Part shown: positions 35,877-43,988 of the stretch, piece by piece
How the letters are laid out: the number at the start of each line of letters is the position of its first letter
Position numbering within the stretch: the stretch's first letter is position 1
Source of the DNA: CAZJVD01 sp964549505
GTDB lineage: Bacteria > Bdellovibrionota > UBA1018 > CAZJVD01
Direction: 5' to 3'
Length of the DNA: 64,000 nt
Assembly: GCA_964549505.1 (NCBI GenBank)
Contig: CAZJVD010000001.1
Location: forward strand, 1-64,000
The notes under the pieces: generated by a model
The model's input: the letters and a program-made list of their open reading frames with translations, nothing else
Told to the model about the DNA's origin: nothing
Databases searched by the model: none
Position numbers and translations under genes: made by a program

Positions 35877-36733
35877 AGTTCGTCTCCTTCAGACGATTTT
35901 TTACTTTGGATCTTCAAAAATGGGAAAAGAGCTACGTGAATCTGGTAAATCTGTTCGGAATCCGAGAACGCGCTCAGACTCTCATTGAGCTCCTTACGAA
36001 ACTTTCGAATCTTGGATTTTACTGTCTTAAGCTGAGAGCGTGGAATTCCAATCGTCAAGCCACTCATCTCACGCTCGTCGTTCGGTAACGAAACCGCTTC
36101 CTGAGCACGACCCAACATTTGATAATGGTACGACTCCATCGCAGTCTCGCGCGTATCATCCCCACTCGAGATCGATGCGTCTGTCTGGCGAAGCCGGCCT
36201 CGAGAATCGCGATACAAAAGCTTGAGCGCCAACAGCGTGTTCAATGCCTCCGATACATGAGTCGCGGTCACGCTATGACCGAGCGATCGCGCGAGTGCCT
36301 TGGGGTTCTCAACAAAGGAATCGGTGCCCGCCCATACGTAAAGGACAGGATAGTACCACCGAGAAAAAAACCGATACTGAAAGAGTGCGATTTCCTTCTG
36401 TTCCGGATGGCGCGCTTGTGGGTTGACGGCCCCCAAGGCGAGAATTCTTTCCTTCAACCGCGATCGATCCTGAACGGTGTCCGCACTCTCAAGACGCACT
36501 TGCAATAGCAACCGGGTCCGCACAACTGGCGGAAGCGCTAAAACTCGCGCCAAACGGTGCGCAGTTTCGAGCGTCAATCGTCTCGTGCCATTGAGGATCA
36601 TCGTGAGAAGCGCTGGCGACCGAAGCCCCGCCTTGATGGAAAGCGATCGAAGCGAAAGCTTTCGATCCCGAATAATCTCTCCGAGAACCTCGGCTGAATC
36701 GTGAAGCTTCGTATCCGTATTCGTGACTTGCAT
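35873..36733 (-). CDS. TIGR02147/DUF4423 regulator-like protein, cassette copy 1
   Basis: A 286-residue cytoplasmic protein. An N-terminal XRE-like helix-turn-helix (about residues 20-60: LRSLSIKAGLRSPALLTMIL then RRLTLETAHRLARVLAL) is followed by the core block FQYRFFSRWYYPVLYVW, an LGHSVTATHVSEALNTLLAL winged-helix-like part, and a C-terminal ERxxSGLTI and IRKFRKEL segment, the pattern I know from TIGR02147. The ATG at 36733 is preferred over a TTG 12 codons earlier. It is about as similar to the 285-residue protein at 40901 as its partner is to the 1267-residue protein. DNA binding and autoregulation are inferred. Confidence 0.85.
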   Translation of the reverse strand: MQVTNTDTKLHDSAEVLGEIIRDRKLSLRSLSIKAGLRSPALLTMILNGTRRLTLETAHRLARVLALPPVVRTRLLLQVRLESADTVQDRSRLKERILALGAVNPQARHPEQKEIALFQYRFFSRWYYPVLYVWAGTDSFVENPKALARSLGHSVTATHVSEALNTLLALKLLYRDSRGRLRQTDASISSGDDTRETAMESYHYQMLGRAQEAVSLPNDEREMSGLTIGIPRSQLKTVKSKIRKFRKELNESLSAFSDSEQIYQIHVALFPFLKIQSKKSSEGDEL

Positions 36734-37100
36734 GGGGAGCGTTGTACGGGTCGGGACCCACTTTTGCAAATAGTTTAGTATTCACTTTTGTGAACATCTT
36801 GTTGGCGTATATATAATTTTTCTCATTTAATATCAATAAGTTATTAAAAGTAAGCTGTTCCAGAAAAATATTTAATAGTGAAATTTTGTGAATATCCTTA
36901 GAGCTGGCCCACTCTACTGTTGCTACCAAGCCATGAAAAGTGGTGATGTCTGTTAATCGCGAGCGGCTGTCAGATGGCGTATGGACCACGAAAGCCCACA
37001 TGAATAACACGGTAAAGACGATGATCGAGGACATGAAACTCACGCCCTCGATCGACTCAAATTTCGGACCAGTTTCTACAACAGCAAAGTAGGTCAGTTT
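36734..37100 (-). other. AT-rich intergenic region upstream of cassette 1
   Basis: About 370 bases between the stop of the long cassette-2 protein and the start of the cassette-1 regulator. It is visibly richer in A/T than its surroundings, above all at 36810-36900. It holds the palindrome at 36781-36794 and a possible half site (CACTTTTGCAAA, near 36760). I see no terminator hairpin with a T-tract. A minus-strand open frame from 37043 looks accidental. Confidence 0.6.
36781..36794. promoter_or_regulatory. candidate operator, palindrome TTCAC-TTTT-GTGAA
   Basis: A perfect 5-4-5 palindrome 48 bases upstream of the regulator start at 36733. The same core TCAC-TTTT-GTGA occurs 46 bases before the paralogous regulator at 41758. 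On the minus strand TAAACT follows it as a weak -10-like box. Binding by the TIGR02147 protein is inference. Confidence 0.55.
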
Positions 37101-40100
37101 TCAACGTTTCACCTCGAACAGCACGCCCTCGCCGAGTTCGTAGAACCTCTTAGTGGCGACAGCACTTTCGACTTCAACGCCCGTGACCCGGTAGCGACCC
37201 GAACTCAAAGCCCAGAGCGCTTTGGGGTCGAAGTGGACGCTGTAGCGAATTGAGGACTCAGACTGCTTCTTCTGGTTCTCGGAGCGAACCCGAGCCAGCA
37301 TTTCCTCGATATCTAAACGATACAGTCTGATCTCGGACTCAACATAGTGCTGACGAAAATCAGCAGTTAGAAGACCCCCTTTAGGTGCCCTGAGGTCAGC
37401 CCAAGCTAGCAACAAGTCGCTGAATTTCTCATGGCGTTCAGACAAGTGGTATTTTCCTCGAATCTGTTCCGAGGTGAGTCCATAGAGCGACCGAATTTCG
37501 TCATCCGTCATTCTAGATAAAACGTTCACTTGTTCCGCAAGATATTCTTCAAACGTATCCTTGATCGATCCACTCACATCATCCGCCTGCTTCTTAGGCT
37601 CTGCAGGTGCTGCCGGTTCTACACGAGGATCGCTATTGACCTCGGACAACGACCTCGCTGAGATTCCACCTTCTACGCGCACTACTTCAGTCAGTTTTTC
37701 TTCAAGAAGGTAATGCTCGTCCCGGAAAACACTCGTTAACGCATCACCAGGATAGATTGACGACCTTGAGCCCGACAGTTGCCCTTTGGAAAGCTTTCGC
37801 AACCAATCGCAAAACTCCTCTTGGTTTTCAGAAAGATGATATTTAGCCTGAATTTGCTCTGATGTAAGTCCCTCGAGCGAACGAAGCTCTTCAACAGTCA
37901 GGGTCGACAACACGTCTACCTCTTCCGTGAGATACTTTTCATATCGACTCATAGATCCGAGCGCTCTGTCTGCTGACTGCACCGAAACCCCATCCTCTAT
38001 ATACTTTACCTCCTTTAATTGCTTCTTAAGTTCGCTGTGCCTGCTCGCGAGAATTTCGCTAGTCGGATCACCGAACAACCAAACCAACGACGGTCGCCAA
38101 TCGGCATACAGTCGCAACCAATCGCAAAACTCTTCCTGGTTCTCAGACAACCGATACTTCGTTCGAATCTCCTCCGAAGTCAGACCCTCGAGAGCTCGCA
38201 ACTGTTCAACAGTCACTGTCGACAGAACATCGATCCTTTCCATGAGGTATTTTTCATATTTAGTCACCGGTCGAGGCACATCGGACGCAAGCCTATCAGC
38301 ATCTAAATGTCGATCGCCGTTAACCCTGGATAACTGCTTCAGCCTGTTTTCGATACTCGTAAGCTGCAGCGTGATGTCACTCTGGATGTAGCGAGCATCG
38401 TAGTAAGAAATGGGAAATGAACTGTCGTATTGATTCAGAGACTGCAACCAATCACAAAATCTCGCTTGGTTTTCGGACAGCTGATACTTCGCTCGAATCT
38501 GTTCTGACGTAAGACCTTGAAGCGACCGCACGTCTTCAACGGTGATCGTAGACAGAACTCTCTTTTGCTCCGTGAGCTTCTCTTCGTATGCAATCGTTAG
38601 CTCACTCTTCGGCTCAATCTCTGTTTCACTCTTGATCGGCTCGTAAGCATAAACCGTTTGTTTCGCCGACTCGGACTGCAGCTTCTTCCGATACTCCGAT
38701 AAAGAACGCGTCCGCCTCAGTCCGTCTTCGGTGATTTTACGTTTTGCCGTGATAGAGTTCTGAACATCATCATCGTAGAATCCCGTGATTGGCCATCCGT
38801 ACCCGGATAGAGACCGCAGCCAGTCACTGAATGCCCCTTGGGTATTAGACAACTGATACTTCGCTCGAATCTGTTCTGACGTGAGTTCATCGAGTGATCG
38901 CACGTCTTCGACGGTGATCGTAGACAGAACTCGCATCTGCTCCGTGAGATACTTTTCGTATTTATTCGTAGGCTCCGAAGCATTACCCGCTCCCGGAAGC
39001 GATTCCGGTGCAACGACTTTCAACGCTCCCTGAAGCTCAACGGACGTTCCACTGTCGACATTCTCGATCTCGATCGTCGCTCGGTCTGCAACTGGGGAGC
39101 CGGGGTCCATTGTGATCACGATCGCGTCTTTTAAGTCTGGTGCCGAGCCTGCTGCTGCCGGTTTCTCGGCGCCAACAAGCCGATGGATGTTCCATTCAGG
39201 ATTCACCTTCACTGCGAAGATCTCGATCGGCTTGATTTCCCATGGGTCGTCCGTATCCATAGCTAGCTGAATGATCGGAAGATCCGTACTGAGATGCTCG
39301 CGTCCGTAGCGCATCGGATGCGACAGATCTTCGGAAATCACACTGTAAAACTTCTCGAAACCCCGCCGCTGATAGTGGGACGTGTTTCCAGAGCGATCCA
39401 TCACATGCAGATAACTGATCTCAAAGTTTTTAGTCAGGTGGTTGAGAGGAAACCACGAACCGCTCGCAGGGTAGGACCGAATACCCACAAGCTCCACGCG
39501 GTACCAGTTTCCACGTCGATCTTCGAAAAGAGGTACCGTTCGCAGCTCGACCATGAAGGTCCGGACTGCATCGGGTCCTCGGCTTGTATCGTAAAAATCG
39601 GCGGTAATCCGAAAGGGTGCGTCGCAAGGATTCTGCTCATCTTCGATTTCAAGCTTGAGTCCAAAGTCACTGTTCACTGGTTTTCCATTCTCGAACCGAA
39701 TGACTGCGCCCGGATCGGTCTGCATACGCTTCACGATCGGCGCCGTCAGATCTTCTCCGTCCTCGTCCATGTACCTCATCGTCACAGCGCGAATTCCCGA
39801 CATCCATTCAAGTCCCGGCCTCTCCGAAGAGTTCACGCAGTAGAACCGCTCGAGCAATGGTTTCTGTAACTCTTTTCCGCAGTAGGCCATGTCCGTTATC
39901 GATTCTTTCGAGTGCGGAAGTCGATAACTCGTAGAGTTGTGAGCCGAGTCGACAATACTGATGCCCGTCAGAACGTACGTTCCCGCCACCCGTCCACGCG
40001 CACGCTGGCGCGATACCGTGAGCGAATACCAGTCGTCGTTCTCGCGCTTGACGCTTCCAAAGAGTTCGAGATTGTCCGCGAAGCCACCCTTTTCAGTGAA

Positions 40101-40904
40101 GTAGTCGATACCGGATGGGGTGGTTTGCAAGCGATTGAAGAAAAACCAAACTTCAGGGTAATCACCATGCGGGCCTTCCGGAATTCCCGATAAGTCGTCT
40201 TTGGCTTGAAACCGCACGATCGATGGCTTTTCTCCAGCGACGAAAAGCGACGGAAGATCGACAGCCAGCAAAACCGGCGCTTTGCGGTCAACCGTCAACG
40301 TCGTCAGAATTGGAAGAATGAGCGCGCGACCTTCGGCATAGTCATAAGCCTGCACGTCAGCCTCGAGAACGGTTTCCGCAGACAACTCGATCCAGTAGGT
40401 CATTTGAATCAGCTGACCGGACTGACCCGGCGTAGGCGCCTTACTCCCCGAGGGACTGTACACAAGCGCCTCGTAAGGACCGACTTTCGTCGCGGTCAGT
40501 TTTTCAGCAGGGAGATGTTTCGCATGCTCGCGCAGACTCTTTCCATTCTTTGCTTGCGTTCGAAAACTCACCCTCGAGACAGGTTTCGAAGGGTCTTGAG
40601 ATTCGATGCACTCCTTGGTTTCCTGACCCGTCGCTTTTGCGGCGTTGCAGATCACGACCGAGCCGTCTTCTTTTTCTGTCACTTGCAACTCGGGATCATA
40701 CTGAACCGTGTAGAGTCCGAGCATGGACGTATAGACGGAATGTGGCCGGCCGTTTCCGCCGCCCGCGCCGCCTTCGCCGAGTTGGCGCTTTGGCGTGGCG
40801 CGAGTCGGGCTCGCTGAACTAGCCGCACTGGCAGAACTCACAGCGACCGCAATAATCCCGACCCATCCTAGAATTTTTTTCATACGACCCAGATACTTCT
40901 TCAC
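37101..40904 (-). CDS. giant exported Ig-like protein with five inserted helical repeats, cassette copy 2
   Basis: A 1267-residue protein. Signal peptide to about residue 28, then GEGGAGGGN and an N-terminal half clearly paralogous to the 680-residue protein (KEDGSVVICNAAKATGQ; EDLTAPI; FENGKPVNSDF). Ig-like signatures at 307-323, 494-507 and 1235-1247. Between the strands of the third domain (after about 630 and before about 1216) lie five repeats starting at residues 649, 773, 883, 988 and 1118, each with the pattern YEKYLxExxxVLSTxTVExxRSL then LTSEQIRAKYxLSENQxxFCDWL. Charged linkers separate them. No known family. Overlaps the upstream TIGR02147 gene by four bases. Confidence 0.78.
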   Translation of the reverse strand: MKKYLGRMKKILGWVGIIAVAVSSASAASSASPTRATPKRQLGEGGAGGGNGRPHSVYTSMLGLYTVQYDPELQVTEKEDGSVVICNAAKATGQETKECIESQDPSKPVSRVSFRTQAKNGKSLREHAKHLPAEKLTATKVGPYEALVYSPSGSKAPTPGQSGQLIQMTYWIELSAETVLEADVQAYDYAEGRALILPILTTLTVDRKAPVLLAVDLPSLFVAGEKPSIVRFQAKDDLSGIPEGPHGDYPEVWFFFNRLQTTPSGIDYFTEKGGFADNLELFGSVKRENDDWYSLTVSRQRARGRVAGTYVLTGISIVDSAHNSTSYRLPHSKESITDMAYCGKELQKPLLERFYCVNSSERPGLEWMSGIRAVTMRYMDEDGEDLTAPIVKRMQTDPGAVIRFENGKPVNSDFGLKLEIEDEQNPCDAPFRITADFYDTSRGPDAVRTFMVELRTVPLFEDRRGNWYRVELVGIRSYPASGSWFPLNHLTKNFEISYLHVMDRSGNTSHYQRRGFEKFYSVISEDLSHPMRYGREHLSTDLPIIQLAMDTDDPWEIKPIEIFAVKVNPEWNIHRLVGAEKPAAAGSAPDLKDAIVITMDPGSPVADRATIEIENVDSGTSVELQGALKVVAPESLPGAGNASEPTNKYEKYLTEQMRVLSTITVEDVRSLDELTSEQIRAKYQLSNTQGAFSDWLRSLSGYGWPITGFYDDDVQNSITAKRKITEDGLRRTRSLSEYRKKLQSESAKQTVYAYEPIKSETEIEPKSELTIAYEEKLTEQKRVLSTITVEDVRSLQGLTSEQIRAKYQLSENQARFCDWLQSLNQYDSSFPISYYDARYIQSDITLQLTSIENRLKQLSRVNGDRHLDADRLASDVPRPVTKYEKYLMERIDVLSTVTVEQLRALEGLTSEEIRTKYRLSENQEEFCDWLRLYADWRPSLVWLFGDPTSEILASRHSELKKQLKEVKYIEDGVSVQSADRALGSMSRYEKYLTEEVDVLSTLTVEELRSLEGLTSEQIQAKYHLSENQEEFCDWLRKLSKGQLSGSRSSIYPGDALTSVFRDEHYLLEEKLTEVVRVEGGISARSLSEVNSDPRVEPAAPAEPKKQADDVSGSIKDTFEEYLAEQVNVLSRMTDDEIRSLYGLTSEQIRGKYHLSERHEKFSDLLLAWADLRAPKGGLLTADFRQHYVESEIRLYRLDIEEMLARVRSENQKKQSESSIRYSVHFDPKALWALSSGRYRVTGVEVESAVATKRFYELGEGVLFEVKR
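37271..38960 (-). repeat. five tandem coding repeats of about 105-130 codons
   Basis: Protein-level repeats within the gene at 37101-40904, beginning at residues 649, 773, 883, 988 and 1118. The first 50 residues of each unit are strongly conserved (LTSEQIRAKY is nearly invariant; FCDWL in three units, FSDWL and FSDLL in the others). The following 50-70 residues diverge in sequence and length. Unit start spacing is 124, 110, 105 and 130 residues. The 680-residue paralogue has only about a dozen residues at this position. Confidence 0.9.
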
Positions 40905-41758
40905 GACACATCTCCCTTTTTTGACTTTGGGCGCTCGTTCACTTTAAAAAAAGGAAAGAGAGCCACATGAATTTGATAAACCTGTGGGGCATCTTGAAAG
41001 ACGCTCAAACTTTCGTTGAGATCTTTTCTAAATTTTCTGATTTTAGCTTTAACGTTTGCGAGTTCGGTCGACGGAATCGCGATCGTCAAACCGCTGAGCT
41101 CGCGCTCGTCGAGCGGCAGCTTAACCGCGTCTTGCGCAAGACCGAGCATCTGATGATGGTAGGCCGCAAGCGCCGTCCCACCGATCTCGTCTTTACTGGA
41201 AATCGATGCGTCCGTTTGGCGAAGCCGACCCGTCGGGTCGCGATACAAGAGCTTCAGCGACACAAGGGTGTTGAGCGCTTCTGTAATGTGCGTCGCTGTC
41301 ACGCTATGACCGAGCGATCGCGCGAGTTCCTTTGGGTCCTCGCGAAACGACTCGGTGCCCACCCAAACGTAAAGGACGGGATAGTACCAGCGCGAAAAAA
41401 AGCGATACTGCGAGAGCGCGATCTCTTTCTGCTCGATCGATCGCGCTAAAGGATCCAGGTTTCCGAGGGAAAGAATTTTTTCTTCGAGTCGAACGCGGTC
41501 TTCGATCTGATCAGCATTCTCGAGGCGGATTTGCAAAAACAACCGAGTTCGGACAGCTGCGGGCAACGCCAGAGCGCGAGCCAGGCGATGCGCGGTCTCA
41601 AGCGTGAGCCTTCGTTCGCCCTTCAAAATCATCGGGAGTAGCCCAGGCGAACGGATTCCGGCTCGTTCGGAAACCGACCTGAGCGATGTCTTTCGCGACC
41701 CGAGGATCTCTCTTAAAATGTCTGAAGAGCTCTGACTCTTCATCGACTTGCCGTGCAT
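40901..41758 (-). CDS. TIGR02147/DUF4423 regulator-like protein, cassette copy 2
   Basis: A 285-residue paralogue of the protein at 35873-36733, with the same order of segments: helix-turn-helix (LRSVSERAGIRSPGLLPMIL, then RRLTLETAHRLARALAL), SQYRFFSRWYYPVLYVW, LGHSVTATHITEALNTLVSL, DERELSGLTIAIP and IRKFRKDL. The ATG at 41758 aligns best with the paralogue; ATGs at 41788 and 41743 are alternatives. Its stop overlaps the 1267-residue gene start by four bases, as in copy 1. The pair has evidently been duplicated as a unit. A regulatory role over its partner is inferred. Confidence 0.85.
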   Translation of the reverse strand: MHGKSMKSQSSSDILREILGSRKTSLRSVSERAGIRSPGLLPMILKGERRLTLETAHRLARALALPAAVRTRLFLQIRLENADQIEDRVRLEEKILSLGNLDPLARSIEQKEIALSQYRFFSRWYYPVLYVWVGTESFREDPKELARSLGHSVTATHITEALNTLVSLKLLYRDPTGRLRQTDASISSKDEIGGTALAAYHHQMLGLAQDAVKLPLDERELSGLTIAIPSTELANVKAKIRKFRKDLNESLSVFQDAPQVYQIHVALFPFFKVNERPKSKKGDVS

Positions 41759-41803
41759 GCGAAGCGTTATACATAAGTCGCAACGCATTATCTATAGGCA
41801 ATT

Positions 41804-41821
41804 TGATCACTTTTGTGATCA
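41804..41821. promoter_or_regulatory. candidate operator, palindrome TGATCAC-TTTT-GTGATCA
   Basis: A perfect 7-4-7 palindrome 46 bases upstream of the regulator start at 41758. Its core TCAC-TTTT-GTGA is identical to the palindrome before the other cassette. On the minus strand TATAGATAAT follows within about 10 bases as a possible -10 box, so the site would cover the -35 region. This fits repression. Confidence 0.6.
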
Positions 41822-41920
41822 GTCCGACCCGGCTAGGCCACGAAATAACGCTTTATTTTCAGATAGATATTATCGACCACTGCCTAAAGCTGATGACCGT
41901 CATGCGCCCCCGCTGTGATC

Positions 41921-42028
41921 GAGATAGGGTGCGGACCACCTTTCGTGGATGCGGGACGCCATAGTAGCGCGGGACCCCGCGCTACTATGGCGTCCCGCAT
42001 CCACGAAAGGTGGTCCGCACCCTATCTC
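41921..42028. repeat. 108-base near-perfect palindrome (composite REP-like)
   Basis: Arms of 53 bases pair around the two central bases 41974-41975. Bases 41930-41954 and their partner are identical to the 25-base arm of the palindrome at 20593-20643; inside lies an additional arm (GGACGCCATAGTAGCGCGGG). The right end covers the stop codon and last codon of the parvulin gene. It separates that gene from the cassette-2 promoter and could shield one from the other. No transposase is adjacent. Confidence 0.9.
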
Positions 42029-42828
42029 ACTTCGATCGTCGCGCTGGTTTTCAGGCGCGCCATGGTCGCCTGCAGAAGCTGCTGCCGAAGCGCCGTTCGA
42101 ACTTGCTGTTCGACCTCGGTGTAGCCGAGCGGTTTGCCAGCCTTTTTCTCGAGAACCTTAATCACGTGAAACCCGTAGGCCGTTTTCACGGGACCGACGA
42201 CGGAGTCTTTTATGCCGTTAAAAGCCGCGTCTTCAAACTCCGGGACCATCTGGCCCCAGCTGATCCAACCCACATCGCCACGGTTATTCTTAGCCGAGGG
42301 ATCCTTTGAGTGTTTTTCAGCTAACGCTTGAAAGTCCGCGCCAGGCTTCGATGCCTCAGTCTTCATCGCTTTCGCGTCGTTCTCGTTTTCCAGCAGGATG
42401 TGCTGTACGTGCACTTGGCCCGTCGAAAAACGTCGTTTGTTCTTCGTGTAGAAATCGCGCGCCGCGCTTTCGGTCACTTGCGGTTCGATGCGCTTCTCCA
42501 TCCACATCGATGCGAGAACCTGTTTTTTGAAGGCCTCGATGCGAGCCTGAAACACCGACGTGTCTTGGAGTTTCTCTTTCTTGGCTTCTTGAACCAAGAG
42601 CTCTTGATTGACGAGACTTTCGATCGCCTGAAGTTTCGTCGTGCGATTCGAAAGATATTTCTCGCGCTGCCCCTCAGGCAGGCCGGCCAGCGAGATCTTA
42701 AGATCGTCTTCTGTGAGCTTTTCACCGTTCACCGACACCACCCAGTTAGCTGGTGCAGCATAACTGACGTGCGCGGCAAAACCCGAGAAACCAACGACGA
42801 TCATCGCAAGAATGTTCTGAATGTTCAT
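42022..42828 (-). CDS. periplasmic parvulin-type peptidyl-prolyl isomerase
   Basis: A 268-residue exported PpiC/SurA-like chaperone. Signal peptide MNIQNILAMIVVGFSGFAA with cleavage near SYA-AP, a SurA_N-like helical part (residues about 30-125), then one parvulin domain: VHVQHILLENENDAKA, FQALAEKHSKDPSAKNNRGD, VGWISWGQMVPEFEDAAF and YGFHVIKVLEKK. A short C-terminal helix completes the chaperone part. It assists folding of outer-membrane proteins. The last codon and stop lie in the palindrome at 41921-42028. Confidence 0.92.
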   Translation of the reverse strand: MNIQNILAMIVVGFSGFAAHVSYAAPANWVVSVNGEKLTEDDLKISLAGLPEGQREKYLSNRTTKLQAIESLVNQELLVQEAKKEKLQDTSVFQARIEAFKKQVLASMWMEKRIEPQVTESAARDFYTKNKRRFSTGQVHVQHILLENENDAKAMKTEASKPGADFQALAEKHSKDPSAKNNRGDVGWISWGQMVPEFEDAAFNGIKDSVVGPVKTAYGFHVIKVLEKKAGKPLGYTEVEQQVRTALRQQLLQATMARLKTSATIEVR

Positions 42829-42907
42829 GAAGGGCTCCTAGCCCTTAAAGTGTAGCGCCCGTTAGGGTGCATCTGCAAGCGTGACGCAGGCGGAATAGTC
42901 TGGTGTC

Positions 42908-42933
42908 TGGTGCGACACCGAGATGCCGCACCA
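42908..42933. repeat. hairpin between rpsI and the parvulin gene
   Basis: A 7-bp stem (TGGTGCG paired with CGCACCA) with a competing 6-bp stem (GGTGTC at 42902 with GACACC at 42914). The GGTGTC/GGTGC words resemble those of the other palindromes, so this may be a decayed copy. No T-tract follows. Confidence 0.35.
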
Positions 42934-42948
42934 TCGACCGATAAAGTA

Positions 42949-43359
42949 TTAACGCTTCGAGTACTGGAAGCGGCGACGAGCGCCGGCAAGACCGTACTTC
43001 TTACGCTCAACGACCCGTGAGTCACGAGTCAAGAGACCCGCTTTTTTGAGAGCAGGCCGGAAGTCCGGATTGAGGTTACAGAGCGCACGAGCAATGCCGT
43101 GGCGAACAGCACCGGCTTGGCCCGAAAGGCCTCCGCCGATGACATTGACGAAAATATCGTACTGACCTTCCGTCTTCGTCACTTGAAGAGGCTGAAGGAT
43201 CAGACAGCGCGATGTTTCGCGCGGAAAATAATCTTCGAACTTACGTTTGTTGATCGTGAGCCGACCTGCGTCTTCACTACGTTCGCGAAAGTACACACGT
43301 GCGATAGCGGCTTTTCGTTTTCCAACTCGATGGGCAAGATTCGCTTCAACAGCTCGCAT
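42949..43359 (-). CDS. rpsI: 30S ribosomal protein uS9
   Basis: Small-subunit protein whose C-terminal tail reaches the P-site tRNA. The 136-residue product has the family blocks GKRKAAIARVYFREGS-like (RVGKRKAAIARVYF), GGGLSGQAGAVRHGIARAL and the end KKYGLAGARRRFQYSKR with the conserved basic tail ending in Lys-Arg. It follows rplM by three bases, the usual rplM-rpsI operon. Confidence 0.98.
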   Translation of the reverse strand: MRAVEANLAHRVGKRKAAIARVYFRERSEDAGRLTINKRKFEDYFPRETSRCLILQPLQVTKTEGQYDIFVNVIGGGLSGQAGAVRHGIARALCNLNPDFRPALKKAGLLTRDSRVVERKKYGLAGARRRFQYSKR

Positions 43360-43362
43360 AGA

Positions 43363-43953
43363 CTATTTCTTTGTACTTTCTTTGTTGGTGTTTTCTGATT
43401 TTGCCGTCACTGAAGAACCTTTTCGGGAAACTTTCTTAGGTCCCAAAACGGTTCGTCGAATAACCGATGCAGGAAGCACTTCAGGCTTCTGCGCTTCGTG
43501 GGGATGCTGGTCGCCCACGTACAGCTTGAGTTTCTTCAGCTGGTAACGAGCGAGCGAAGACTTTGTGGTCATTCCCCAAACCGCGCGCTTTAAAAGCTCG
43601 GTCGGTGAATGATCACGCATCTCGCGGGCCGTTCGCTTGCGAAGACCACTGATGTAACCGCTGTAGTTGTAATACATTTTCTGGTCCCACTTCTTACGCG
43701 TGAGAGCGACCTTCTCTGAATTGATCACGACAACAAAATCACCCGTATCCGTGTGCTTGGTGAATGTCGGCTTGTGCTTGCCCATGATCACACGAGCAAG
43801 AATCGTAGCAAGGCGACCGACCACTTGGTCCGTAGCATCGACGATGTACCACTTAGGAGCGTGAACGCCGCCCGGTGTGCGTGCGCCGCGAGCAGGCTTT
43901 GCCTGAAAGGAACTCGCCTGAAGATTCAATCCAGAAGAAACACTTTGTGACAT
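43363..43953 (-). CDS. rplM: 50S ribosomal protein uL13, extended
   Basis: Early-assembly large-subunit protein. The core is standard: WYIVDATDQVVGRLATILAR, MGKHKPTFTKHTDTGDFVVV, YYNYSGYISGLRKRTA, VWGMTTKSSLARYQLKKLKL, YVGDQHPHEAQKPEVL. At 196 residues it is about 50 longer than the E. coli protein: roughly 20 extra N-terminal residues and a basic, Ser/Lys-rich tail of about 36 residues after the normal end. The extra tail looks disordered and could contact rRNA. Operon with rpsI. Confidence 0.97.
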   Translation of the reverse strand: MSQSVSSGLNLQASSFQAKPARGARTPGGVHAPKWYIVDATDQVVGRLATILARVIMGKHKPTFTKHTDTGDFVVVINSEKVALTRKKWDQKMYYNYSGYISGLRKRTAREMRDHSPTELLKRAVWGMTTKSSLARYQLKKLKLYVGDQHPHEAQKPEVLPASVIRRTVLGPKKVSRKGSSVTAKSENTNKESTKK

Positions 43954-43988
43954 AGACCGACCGGAATATCAGCTAAGGTGCTGATGCG

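Noticed and set aside
36489..37043. Minus-strand open frame of 184 codons, beginning with a membrane-like segment, across the AT-rich gap
   Set aside because: It overlaps the cassette-1 regulator by about 245 bases in another frame and has no ribosome binding site. The second half is simply the shadow of that gene.
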